DNA of 64,000 nucleotides from Melampsora larici-populina 98AG31 (lineage: Eukaryota > Basidiomycota > Pucciniomycetes > Pucciniales > Melampsoraceae). This document shows, piece after piece, positions 1 to 10,365 of the stretch. The stretch is taken from the NCBI RefSeq assembly GCF_000204055.1, contig NW_006768812.1, positions 642,964 to 706,963 on the forward strand, written 5' to 3'. Numbering within the stretch: the first letter of the stretch is position 1; each line of letters opens with the position of its first letter. Below the pieces are notes generated by a model. The model had not been told where the DNA came from and searched no databases. It worked only from the letters and a program-made list of their open reading frames with translations. The position numbers were made by a program, and so were the translations under genes.

Positions 1-11
1 CGTCCATTTGA

Positions 12-3000
12 ATTGATTGGACATCCAGCCAATCAAGCCCTTCAGTTGGCCTGATTCCAGAGTCATTAGAGCATGAAGCACAAGAAGATGAACAAAATTT
101 CTCATCGCCTGTTCGCCAAACTTTTCGTACACATCCTTCAACTCCTTTTACTACTTTTACTACCTCAACCCCTTCTACTTCACCTTCTCGTTCATCGCCT
201 TTGGCCAAAATGCAAAAGAACCTTTCTGCGCTATCTTTCAAAGACAAAGATGACAATGTTGTAACTGAGAAAGGACTGCCACGCCGCCCAAATCTCCAGC
301 TACCCACCAATAATAAAGATACTTACCGAACATTTATCGACCATGGTTGCGAAGTCGATGAAGAAGACTATCCAACATATCCAAATGGTGCCACTGTATA
401 CGTCAACGACCCTGAGCGTCCAGCCTCTAATTTTCGATTTATCGCTTGGACTCACACCATGAGGACCGAGACTACGAAGAAGAAAGATTGGATCACCAGA
501 AGATATTACTGCCTAGGCGTCATGAAATGTTCAGAGGACGAGTGTCCCTTTGCCGGCTCTCCACCAACAGGCAAAAAAAAAATTGCCGAAGTTGTAGACG
601 GGTGAGTCTACCCCCTCTTACCTGTCAAATTCAGTCTGCTGACCCACTTGAATTAACCTGGACAGGTTAATTCCTTGCCCGGTCTCTTCTTGCGACGGCT
701 ATCAAATACACACCGATTGTAACGCCGTGTGTCGAATTGACGTCGAGTTAGACGACTTAGGACAGGAGCAGTGGGGAATACTCCGTCATCAGGGCACTCA
801 TCACCATCAGTGGCCTGAATCCAAGAAGGCTGACCCGATTTCGAAAGCCAAGTTGAAGGAGAAAGTCCTCAGTGACATCAAAACTGGACCTTTAGGCTTA
901 AAGGTACGTGAACTCGACTAACTCTGAATCATTATTATCAAGCATTCTAACTAACGTCAAACCAACTTGTCATCAGGTTGGACAGGTGCATTCGGGTACA
1001 GAGCCTATTCAAACTGTGTTGGATATTCACCCTTCCTTTGGACATACCGATCGCTTAGGATACCTGCGACGTGACTTTCTAGAGAAGGCGGGTATAATGA
1101 CGAACACTCGAGACCCTGAAGCAGGAGACAAGTGGCTCCAAACCATGATGGACTGGTCTAGGTAAATGCATTTCCGTCCTCTCTGGTCTCAATCTATATA
1201 TTATATATGCTGATATCTTGATTTCACTCTACCAGGAAAGGCCTAATAGTCCCCTCCTCGTCGATTGCGGGGGACAACGCTCATATCTCCTTCCAAACTG
1301 AATGGATGGCCAAGGTCTTAGTCGAACCCGATGAGAAATCCGACATGTATACCGGCGGTCTTTTATCAGACGTAACTTATTGATTTTTCAAAATGGGCTA
1401 CTTGTTGACGACCTCGAAGTACTGTGAACCTATCAAGCGCTGGGTACCGGTCTTATTCACTTGGCTTGGAGGGCTTTCAACCGAACATTACAAAATACAT
1501 TTTACTGTTTTACTTCAGCAGATTCAGAAAACCAATATGTCGGATAAGAACACAGGCATGATGGTTGAGCAAGTTGTCAACTTTTCAACAGCTCAGAAAG
1601 CGGGATTTGTCGAGGCCTACATGGAAGTCTTTCACTGCCACGATAAGAACGTGGCACTGTCTAAGCTTCATGGGTGCGAGTGGCACTTCCTCCAGGCTGT
1701 CACTCGACTTAAGAAGAATAGCAAGATAGTCAAGCCACAGTCTAAGGTGAGCATGGTTGTTTATTTCATCTTAGCAAAGATGTCTTTACTAATAAACTTC
1801 TTTCTTTGCTAACAATAGGGAACTTGGGAGAAGAAATGCAAAGCATTACTTCAACCTGATGGCCCGGGAGTTGATGATCTCGACACGCGATTTGAGGAGC
1901 TACGTCGGATGTTCCCTCTAGCGAAAAGGTGGCTAGAATGGTGGGCAACATCCGACATTCAAGCAATGCTTTTTCCCGCACGCAAGCGGATGCCACAAGA
2001 TGATCCTCCCTTGCCAGGGGAGGACAGTGAAGACAAAGAGTACGACGAGCTGGAACCTCGACGCCGAGGACCTCGACGCCGACCTGACTTGCCTTCAACT
2101 ACGAATGCACAAGAATCAATGCATCGAGTCTATTACATCTTATGGTAAGATTATGATTCAACGTCTCAATCTTTTATTTTTATATCTTTCATATATATGG
2201 TTACTGACGAATTGCAATTGTGTGACATTAGCAAGGGCAAATGCACGGTTATACCTGGGATAATCCAACTCATAGCGTTTGCGCAGTGTTTGGAGAAGGA
2301 TTATCAACAGGCCCAGAAGGGCATTTCAATTGCATACGGAGGTTTTTCGCAAAATACCTGGGAAGAAGTTGTGAAGGCCATAGGAATGGCACCTCCTACA
2401 AAACGCAAGTTCACTCGGAACGACGGCCGTGCACCTGACACAACCGAACAGCTTTTGGACATCAAACCCAAGAAGGGTAACAAGCCGGCGAAACTTGGAC
2501 GCCCCGTTGGCTCGCAGAACATCAACCGCGCTCTTCTGACGACTTATCAGTCTTATAAGGCCAGCACTACGAAGGGAACGAAGAATCGGTGTTGGCAAAC
2601 AGCGACTCTGGAGACCCTCTATGCCCTCTTTGGGCCGGCCTGGAGTCGATTCCTCACGGTTAACTGCACCAATCTGGTCAACACTCTCGCTCGTCATTTC
2701 ACCGCCCGTTGCCACCTCGAAATAACTGGGGCTCCCTTTGGCCAAAGCATGGCTTGATGGCAGACTCTGCTGCACGAGGCCGTTCAGGCCAAATCCACAT
2801 AGTACACCTCCGACAATTTTGCATCTGCCGACGGTTTCATGGAGCTACTACTAGCCGAGAATGAAGATTCGAAATCTAGTCTACGACCCTTCTTTGAACA
2901 CACATGGATCAAGACTGTATCTTGCCAACGTGGCCCAGGACACGGTAGTGTTCTTCGTCAACGTCGAGCAACACTGCATTTGTTGCCTTCGTCGTTTGAG

Positions 3001-4227
3001 AAGGCCTCAATCTCGTATGCGGATGTCACCGAATTAATCTCCTTGTGGATGTCTGAAGGACTCACCTCAGAGGGAATACTCTGCCGGGCTTGTCACCCAG
3101 ACACCAAGGAGGTGAAAGGAAACCCCTCGTATGTTCGAAACAATTTCAGGATCGAAATCACCGACTCTTCAACGGCGCCTTTACATCTATATTTTTTATT
3201 AGATGGCATCATGGGTATGCAACCTGACGAGCGTAGGCGCTACCAGGGCGAGACCGACTGGCCATCCCGAATCTTGATTGGTGATGTGGATTATGTGCTG
3301 GTCTCCCGTGGTTACTGGGCACATTCCCATTACTGGTGCCGGATTGTGCGCGCGGTGGAAGGTATCTTAGGAGTTTGGCACTTTGACAAGCGTGTCAATG
3401 GCGGCATAGCTCAGCTTGAAGGCACGGATGTAACCACCATAGGTGGTTGTTCTGAAAACACCAGCTGGTTGTTCTACACGCGGATGCCGCACGGAGAAGA
3501 AACAGCCCATACGGCCAAAGCAATTCGAGAGCTGATGAGGCTCTTCCCGGATAATCACATGAAGATTCCTTACTCAATGCCAACTTCGAGGTTTCCTTTT
3601 GGAGGAGGCCTGCCTGAACTTGTGGAAGAGCCTCATGAAGATATAGGTGTGAAGGTTGAAGATGACTGTGCTGAGTCAAGTGACAAAGCAGAGTCCAAAG
3701 CGGGTAGGTATTCTACCTGTAATGTGTCTTTCATTTCGTATACTGACATTGTTATATTTTCATGTTAGTTAAAACGCACAAAAAACGCCAGCCAAAGGCT
3801 GCGATGGATACCAATACGGGTAGGTCCACGATGTTATTTCTCAAAGATTCAATATTAATATTTCTCTTCTATTTGAATGGAAATTGACGATAGTCACACG
3901 CAAAAAAACTCAGACAAAAGGCAAAGGGGAATCAACTGTTACAACGAAGGCAGAGGCCTCTCCAAAGAAAAAACCTGGTACGTATATACAAGCCCTTGAG
4001 ATATATTTGCCGCTGATCCCTTGCTTTTTTCAGTCATGCAAAAACAGTGTCAGGTCCCGGTTGCCGAAGTCAAATCACCGGCGTGTGTCAAAGTGGCACC
4101 TAAGAAACCCAATTGGAAAGGGTGGGTGGTGGTTGAAGATGAGGCCGGCAAGGCCCACGAGCCTGATCTGGTTGTATCAGAAGTGTCTGAGGGGAAAACT
4201 AGAGTGACACGACAGCGACGGGTGTGA
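12..4227 (+). pseudogene. MULE transposase with GCM/WRKY zinc region and C-terminal USP-like cysteine protease (decayed)
   Basis: Nine exons join in phase: up to 601, 666-903, 977-1161, 1236-1746, 1819-2144, 2232-3703, 3769-3819, 3894-3977 and 4034-4227, all with GT..AG borders. The real start is probably left of the window. Order of parts: an N-terminal Ser/Thr-rich stretch; a Cys/His region with CSEDEC, CPVSSCDG and a GTHHHQ end, like GCM/WRKY fingers; a MULE DDE core; then a protease-like domain. That domain has a Cys box (NRCWQTATLETLY, about 2584) and a His box (HYWCRIVRA then WHFDKRVNGG, about 3328-3405), the arrangement of ubiquitin-specific proteases (C19). The tail is basic and Lys-rich. 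Lesions: TGA at 1381, TGA at 2755, TAG at 2800, and Asn (1579) where family members have Asp in the xDFSxAQ block. The protease could act on ubiquitin or a ubiquitin-like protein; this is inferred from motifs only. Confidence 0.75.
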
Positions 4228-4389
4228 TGCAGTCAAATTTATTTTTCATTTCCCCCTTAAACACGATTTGGTCTAATGCTACTATACATGTGTTTGCTCG
4301 ATATGATATTGAAATTGAGACAATTAATATCATTCATTGAATGATATTAATAATGTCTTTTTTGGTCACTTTGGTCTTGTGTGGGAATG

Positions 4390-4771
4390 TCGGTGTAATT
4401 TTTCTTGGGGGCGGTGTAAAACTGCACCTTACGTGCGTTGAAATTCAATTTTACACTAGGCGTCTTTACACAGGATGTCTCGGTGTAAAATGACGCCGGT
4501 GTAAAATTCAACCTTTCCACGGAAAAGTTGGACTTTTACGCAGGAATTTTTTACACCGGACGCCTCTGTGTAAAACTTCCGGTGTAAAATTCGATGTTGA
4601 GGCGGGGTTCCGTACTTTTACACCGACAATGTTACACCGGCTTTTTTTGCACTGACGTTTTTTTTTTTTTTCATGTGTAAAATTCGAAAAAGGGCCACCA
4701 ATTTCGAATTTTACACCGGCCCTATTTTACACAGGGGAAGTTGGTGTAAAGGGGTTGGTGTAAAATTCCAC
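4390..4771. repeat. Bidirectional GTGTAAA/TTTACAC subterminal array
   Basis: About fifteen copies of GGTGTAAAA or its complement TTTTACACC lie within 380 bases, in both orientations. Flanks vary (CGG, TTGG, CAGG). The array starts about 160 bases after the transposase stop and ends with GGTGTAAAATTCCACC at 4756-4771. Dense subterminal motifs of this type usually serve as transposase binding sites, so this is probably the 3' end of the MULE. The matching 5' array is not in the window. Confidence 0.65.
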
Positions 4772-4820
4772 CTCCCCATATTTTATTAATAAATATACAA
4801 AAAAATTAATCAAATTGTTG

Positions 4821-5017
4821 TCTAGTTTCAAAGACTCCAAGTTTTGAACCAAAAGTTCAAGTACCAATATCACCTTGTGTCTAGTTTCAAAGACTCCAAG
4901 TTTTGAACCAAAAGTTCAAGTACCAATATCACCTTGTGTCTAGTTTCAAAGACTCCAAATCTCAAACCAAAAGGTTTGAGTACCAATATCACCTTGTGTC
5001 TAATTTCAAAGACTCCA
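4821..5017. repeat. Tandem repeat of 59-60 bases, 3.3 copies, each with a hairpin
   Basis: Units start at 4821, 4880, 4939 and 4999 (last one partial). Each begins TCTAGTTTCAAAGACTCCA. Units 1 and 2 contain TTGAAC-CAAAA-GTTCAA. Unit 3 contains CTCAAACC-AAAA-GGTTTGAG, a different stem that still pairs perfectly. A related CAAAGACTCCA occurs at about 5620 inside the neighbouring LTR, so the array may derive from that element. Confidence 0.8.
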
Positions 5018-5205
5018 TACCCATGTCAGCGAAACTGCCAAAAAGCCAAATAAAATATAAACAAACACTAAGGGGAGTTCAACACTCCCAATCGAGTAAA
5101 CAATTCAACAAGGAACCACACGCGGTAAGTACTAATAAACAGAGCCTCCTAGAAACAAATCAAATCAGAAGGTGAATAGGCCTAACTTCTCCCAAAACAG
5201 AAGGA

Positions 5206-5607
5206 AGACATGTTGGAATTCTCATGACGATTACATTGTTACCATCATTAGATTCCATAGAGTACACATCTTTGGTCTGCTTACCATCCATCATCTCACC
5301 CGATCCATTGTTCTCGTTTGTTCTTCCTCTCACCGATCATTTGATCAGTTATCTACTACTGTAGATTTGTTTCTTTTTCTCATCGTTCTGTTACATAATG
5401 ATTACGTATCAAACCTTGTATATATTCTGCCTAGAGCCACACCAGGAAAGGGTTCTCTCCTCACCCTTTCCAAATTCCATCTCGTGCGCTCTAGGTAGGT
5501 CTCTCTCTTTTTCTTGTTGTTTCTGCTGTCTCTGTTGTTCTTATGGAATTTGATCCTCACCCTTTCCAAATTCCATCTCGTGCGCTCTAGTTGATTGCAA
5601 CAAGACA
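5206..5607 (+). repeat. Copia-type solo LTR with 5-base target duplication
   Basis: The LTR is 5211-5602, with perfect ends TGTTG...CAACA. It is flanked on both sides by AGACA (5206-5210 and 5603-5607). Its body matches in order the LTR at 10035-10365 read on the minus strand: TGTTGGAAT start, a TTACATAA block, a TATATA box near 5418, then a GGAAAGGGTTCTCT block and a CACCCTTTCCAA block. The internal region has been lost, as expected from LTR-LTR recombination. It sits inside the older LTR 5024-6364. Confidence 0.85.
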
Positions 5608-5748
5608 ACGGACCCATCTCAAAGACTCCACAAACAGAACAAGTCCAGTCTCAGCCACTAATACTAGAACCTCAAAAGACATCCTTGAAGCAAGGAACCA
5701 AGGACAAACCTAACAGGAACCACGAACCAGCCATCCCTTCGAACCAAG

Positions 5749-5756
5749 TATAAAAG
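5749..5756 (+). promoter_or_regulatory. TATA box of the 5024-6364 LTR
   Basis: TATAAAAG lies about 610 bases before the LTR end and is the best core-promoter candidate for the gag-like ORFs that follow. No transcription start could be fixed from sequence alone. Confidence 0.4.
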
Positions 5757-6992
5757 GGACTTGATTATGCCTCCAAGGAGAAGGGGCAGACAATTTTTAG
5801 ATAACCAATATTCCCACAGGAATAAGATATCCTCTCAGTTAGTCCGGCTTATACCTTTCTACCTTTAGAAGCCTATCAGCCTCGCTACTTCAATCTCACT
5901 GTTATCAAACATCTCCACCTCATCTTTCCTCACCTCTAGAAATCCTAAGATTTGAACGCTATAGGAATCTGCTCTTTTATTCATTCTCCTTAGGTGAGCT
6001 ACTCTAACCTCTAGGTTAGTAGTTTTAACTTGGTCTAACAACCTCTGTTCTAGCATTGTATAGATTGACTAGATCCCTGTTGTTTTACGCAGGCATTTCG
6101 GAAAACCTTCAAGGTTCTTGAAAACCCCAACCCCGGCCTAGCCTAGCCCAGCTTTTTTTTTCAACTGTCAACTAACAGTAGGCCGTGGTAAGCACATCTA
6201 TTGGTCTGTTTAAAAGAAATTCTACTTAAGGAATTCTTCCTTTCGCACCTTTAGTTAAAATAACCAGCATTTCCAGATCCTACGTATCCAGGCGGATCTT
6301 TGTCAGGATTACTTTTAGAGAAGTAAGAACCTATTTACCTCTTAAACTAGTAGCCGCCCTGACAATTGGGGGCCTCATCGTGTGTTAAGAAACCCAATAC
6401 CATGGAAAAGACTGACAAGTTTTCTTTTTTTTTCCGCTGCTCTCATCTTTCTTTGGTCCACAAAGAAATAATACTTACTATAAAAATAAAAATTGAAAAA
6501 CATATATCTTTTTTTCTCTTATTCTTCATAAAAATCCAAAAATTCCTTCTTCAAAAGAACTAGCCGTCTTAAAAAACAACATCCTAGAAATCTCTGTAAG
6601 AATCAAACAGCTCTTAACAAAAGTTATCAACCTAGAAATTGAAGCTAAGAAACAGTAAGTACCACTTCTTAGAAATTTTTTGGATGAGTAAGTATTGAGC
6701 ATATCAATCATACCGACGTAGTGAATCCAACACCCAAACCCAAACAATTCAAGAGGAACAGCTGAGCCAAACTCACAAGCCTCAAGGAGCAAACAACGCG
6801 GCACCACAGTTACCGCAGACCAACAAATCAATTACAGAGAAAACAACTATCCCTGTGACTTTGACGTCTACAATTATACATCCAGTTGGTAAATCACGAG
6901 AAATCCCTTCTACCTTCTTTGCTTGCATAAATCTTCATTGGGGCTGTCCAAGCGAAACTTAGTGAATCTCTTGAAAGCTACTGAGACTAATA

Positions 6993-7694
6993 TTGCAACA
7001 ATTATTGTCATGCCTCCCAGGAAATCAGACAGGGTTAGAGCACTTGAAGAAAAACTCGGAAAGCCAACGTACTCTGATGCAACCAGAAGAGCTAACTCCG
7101 TCGGACCAGCCTCAGCAAGACCTAATGCAAGAAGATCAAGCATTAGATCCGTTACCACCGACCATAACGGCAGACAAGGAGAGACTCTTGATGACCCTGC
7201 ACAAAAACAACTTATGCAACTGGCAAAAAGCGCAAGAATTGAACCCAAACAATACCAGAGCGGTCACGCCTTATCCCAGCTTGTGGAAGAACAGTCACAA
7301 TTCATTGACAATCCTCTTGGGCAAGGAAGAAGTACTGAAGAGATCACTAGGGTGGAATCCTTACACCGAAGAGACAAAGCTCCGCGCAAGAACGAACAGC
7401 AGGTTTATAGGAAAGAACCCGATTCAAGCGCAAAAGACAAACCTCCCAGAGGAACCGTCCCAGTCGACTTCGTCATCAGGACCCAGCCAAACAAACCATC
7501 AGAAGAAACAAGCTCAGCTGTACGAGAAGCCAGCCCACGTGGAAGAAGAATCCAACAACATGCAACAGATGTTGGCATTCAGCAGAGCTTACTACCAAGC
7601 TGTGAAAGGGATCAACAAATCCCAGAACAAGAAGAAAGGCAAGATGTCAGCGAAGTTCAACAAGAACCACCAACAACCACCGCCTGAAGCGTAA
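6993..7694 (+). pseudogene. Gag-like ORF of the truncated LTR element
   Basis: Two frames are open across the same 690 bases: one from about 6993 to 7694 and one with ATG at 7010 to 7687. Both encode hydrophilic, Gln/Lys/Ser-rich products without recognisable domains. The 7010 frame begins with a natural-looking start (MPPRKSDRVRALEEK). The other frame ends in a basic stretch (KGINKSQNKKKGKMSAKF). A frameshift between the two is possible. Position just after an LTR and PBS supports a gag origin. No zinc knuckle is seen. Confidence 0.4.
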
Positions 7695-7792
7695 ATGTTT
7701 GTTTTGATACTACCCCAAGTCCTTTTTTGAATTCTACTTGCATCTTGTACGGACAAAATGTAACGACCCACAGTTCTTGTCCTATTATGACT

Positions 7793-8680
7793 CCTACACC
7801 CGTAACTTGCAACGTAAATCCAAACCATGTGACCAAACCAAGTATTAAGCAGTTTGATCATTGAACTGTTAGTGCCCCTGATCCCGCGAGCAATAACATA
7901 CATCCTGAGAAACTACCTTCAGAAAGTATGTTGAATCCACCTAATCAAACAACCAGAGTGCCTAGCTTTTTAGCAATGAATAAAAACATCTTCACATACA
8001 CACTAAGTGACACAGTGCAGAAAAGCACAGTACCGGAGAATAGTATTACACATCATCAAGAAGATGTAGGAAAGACCAGCAGGGAGAAAACCCCTGATGT
8101 GCTGAGAAGCACAATTAAGATGACCAAAAGCATTGACGAAATATTAGGAGAAACAGGGAATGAAATTTCACCCTTTATATTAGCAGGACCAGTCGGAAAC
8201 AAACCAACAAAGGTTAGCCCATTACCTCTGGACAAAGAGATGAGTTTAGGTACCAAGTCTCAAGCGCTGAAGATAGATAGCGATAACACGTCACCAAAAT
8301 CCCATATATCATTTTCAGGGACAGGTAATCAAGTAGTCAAAAACTTGAAAACCATGCAATCCAGTATTGAATCAAAACTGGAAGAAGCAATTGCTCAAAT
8401 CAACAAAAGATTAGCTGTTAGTCTACAAATGATTAATGACAAAATGGTTGTCAATTTTGACAACGTCAAATATATGATTCTTCAATGTGAAGGAAACAAT
8501 CAGCCACACCCAATAGCTAGTGTACTAGCGGAGCACCAAATAATGATGGAAACAGCCTTTGAAAAAACAAACCAATCGCAAAGAGAACACAGTGAGGTTT
8601 ACTACAAACACCTAGGACTAGATGAATTGACCGAGTTGACAGAGAAAGACGAGCAAGAGAAGAAGAGTGAGGAGTCATAG
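7793..8680 (+). pseudogene. Second gag-like or coiled-coil ORF, one internal stop
   Basis: The open frame starts at ATG 7793 and is broken by one TGA at about 7863, then continues from 7928 to the stop at 8678. The second half has a helical region (residues such as SIESKLEEAIAQINKRL) likely to form a coiled coil. No family was recognised. It lies in the internal region of the truncated LTR element and ends at the junction with the opposite Copia fragment, so its natural C-terminus may be missing. Confidence 0.35.
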
Positions 8681-9769
8681 TGGAAGAGCAGCCGGAGTCG
8701 ATATTCCATTTGTGAATACAAGAGACTCTGGCTACATCAACCAGGCAAATTTTGCTACAACTGTTTGACCACCATCTGATTCATCTTCAGAGTCGGAGAA
8801 ATCAAGAGGGACAATGGAAGTCTTGCCTGCCCTTGAGGAAGGAGTACGGGAGTTCAAGTCGTATTTTGCCCTGGAGGAAGATGAGTTACGTTCCGCAATG
8901 ATTTTATCAAGTGCCCAGCAGTGATCAACATCGTGGTTCGTTTGCTTACAGAAGGAGCAGAGCTTGGTATTCTTTCCACGGCAATCAGCGTATTGACAAT
9001 CTCAATCATAGGAGCTAGATGAAGTCTTTTGGTAAGATGGTTTCCTGTTGGCGACAACAGACTTCAAGGCGGTAGTCAATTGATAGCCACATGACTGTCT
9101 TTGAATTTGCTCATTCTTGAGAGCACGGACAACCAATGAAGATTGAAAATCCTTCTGTTGCATGAGAGGAGTGACAACATGGGCCCAGTCATCCAGAAGA
9201 GAGTTTATGAGAGATGTGGAGAAGATATTGTCCGCTGTAAGAGGACTATCCTCAGTGATAAGGGAAGATAAGTGTTTGAATAACTTATTCGTCAATTGAA
9301 AATGTGAATGTAAGTAATTACTGCACATCTTTGTGGTGATTAGAGAGTTGTGAACTAGCATTTGTCCTCCGGAAGTTGAATCCTCATGAGCAAGACGAAG
9401 AGCCTTCCACATGGACGAAGCATCATGCCGATGCGGTTTGATGTATTGTTAATTGATGTCCTTGACGGCACGACTGATTAGTGTACAGACACGAGCATTG
9501 TCTGCATCCCACAATGATGGTCAATCTTTGATATCAATGGTCTTGATGACATGAGTAAGTTTTGCGTCTATGAGATATAGCTCAACCGCAAACTCCCAGT
9601 CCAAGCAGTTCGAGTTTTCCCCAGGAGCCTTTAGAGCAGTAATGCCCAACATACGGTTGGAACAATCTTCCACACCGCTAGTGGAGTCCATAGTGAAACG
9701 AGACCAGTAGAAACAAGTAGAAGCAGGAGAAGCAGCAAAGGATATGTAGTGAGGAGGATAGATGTCCAA
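8675..9769 (-). pseudogene. Copia gag with zinc knuckle and start of protease (decayed)
   Basis: The gag starts in the stretch after 9769 and shows the Copia pattern LKAPGENSNCLDWEFAVELY near the N-terminus, a UBN2-like middle, and a CX2CX4HX4C zinc knuckle (CSFCKQTNHDVDHC, about 8955). The protease motif WNIDSGCSS follows in another frame. Stops at 9521 (TGA), 9449 (TAA), 9002 (TGA) and 8732 (TAG), plus the frame change, show that it is dead. Most stops can be reached by a single C-to-T change. Confidence 0.7.
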
Positions 9770-10017
9770 AGAAGATGGCGGATAGACTGTAGTAGTGTAT
9801 AAGATCGGAAGATCCAGTTTGTGGGGAACTTTTAATAGTATCTAGTTAACAACAAAAGAGAGGTAGAGTTTGTTCTTATGAGGAGTAGTGTTACTGTATG
9901 AGCTTCTGAAGCAGTACAGGACCCTTAGATGGCGCAAGTTGAGTTGAAAGCAGAGAAAAAAAAATTGATAGAGTCTGAAAAGAAAATAATCGATAGAGTT
10001 TCAACGCAATTGGTAGA

Positions 10018-10034
10018 GAATGGGTCTCATAACC
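10018..10034 (-). other. Primer-binding site complementary to the initiator tRNA anticodon arm
   Basis: The plus strand reads TGGGTCTCATAACC directly beside the LTR. This resembles the anticodon stem-loop of initiator tRNA-Met (CTCATAA loop) and not the usual 3' tRNA end. Its complement is the element's PBS. Drosophila copia is known to prime from such an internal tRNA fragment, so this fits the Copia assignment. Confidence 0.6.
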
Positions 10035-10365
10035 TGTTGCAGTCAACTGGAGCGCATGTAAAGCAACTGAGTATGAGAACTAATAAAAGAAGAAGAGAAA
10101 CATACCTGGAGTGCACGTAAAGCAATTGGAAAGGGTGAAGAAAAGAGAACCTTTTCCTAGTGCAGCTCCAGGTTGCTTATATACAAAACAGTGTTATGTA
10201 ACTAGTATGTAATAGTTATGTAATCACTAGACAGGCTTTGTTGAATGATAGAATATGAAATAAAGACTGAGAAAGGAAGCAGAAACAGATGGAAAGCACA
10301 ACATTGACATATGTCATTAGGAATACAAAAGAGATTCTCATGAAGTAATTCTACGTATTCCAACA
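10035..10365 (-). repeat. 5' LTR of the truncated Copia element
   Basis: Read on the minus strand it starts TGTTGGAATACG at 10365 and ends TGCAACA at 10035 (331 bases). It contains TTACATAA and a TGTATATAAGC TATA box, in the same order as the solo LTR at 5211-5602. The two LTRs belong to one family but are clearly diverged and differ in length (331 and 392). Confidence 0.8.

Larger units (their letters stand above)
1..4771 (+). mobile_element. Mutator-like (MULE) DNA transposon, 5' end outside window
   Basis: The stretch holds a multi-exon transposase with a GCM/WRKY-type zinc region, a MULE catalytic core and a C-terminal protease domain, followed by a subterminal repeat array that ends near 4771. 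The 5' terminal inverted repeat must lie left of the window, so the left border and the target-site duplication cannot be seen. The transposase has three in-frame stops, so this copy is not autonomous. Assignment to the MULE superfamily rests on the conserved block around 1440-1700 (first Asp, TEHY block, AQKAGF block, CxxH, and a Glu in TTNAQESMHR). Confidence 0.8.
5024..6364 (+). repeat. LTR of the truncated element, interrupted by a solo Copia LTR
   Basis: It begins TGTCAGCGAAAC and ends GCCGCCCTGACA. Subtracting the 392-base Copia solo LTR and one target duplication leaves about 944 bases. A TATA box lies at 5749-5756. Right after the end, from about 6366, comes TTGGGGGCCTCATCG, which resembles the start of tRNA-Pro-type primer sites (TGGGGGC). 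The partner LTR is not in the window. Confidence 0.6.
5024..8680 (+). mobile_element. Truncated LTR retrotransposon, probably Gypsy type
   Basis: The element starts with an LTR (5024-6364) whose ends form the inverted pair TGTCAG/CTGACA, followed by a G-rich primer-binding-site-like sequence and then gag-like ORFs to 8680. No protease, reverse transcriptase or integrase follows. At about 8670-8690 the sequence changes to the 3' side of an oppositely oriented Copia fragment, so the element is truncated there. The Gypsy label is inferred from the LTR ends and PBS, not from pol. Confidence 0.55.
8670..10365 (-). mobile_element. Truncated Copia retrotransposon (5' LTR, PBS, gag, start of protease)
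   Basis: Read on the minus strand the fragment has a 5' LTR (10365 to 10035), a primer-binding site (10034 to about 10019), a gag pseudogene (about 9769 to 8730) and the first residues of a Copia protease (IDSGCSSTMTPH, about 8712-8680). The rest of pol and the 3' LTR are absent. The break meets the end of the plus-strand element at about 8670-8690. Confidence 0.75.

Noticed and set aside
4821..5017. CRISPR-like array
   Set aside because: Units are contiguous without spacers, and the surrounding genes are eukaryotic.
10018..10034. Possible tRNA-Met gene
   Set aside because: Only the anticodon arm is present; there are no acceptor, D or T arms. It fits a primer-binding site.
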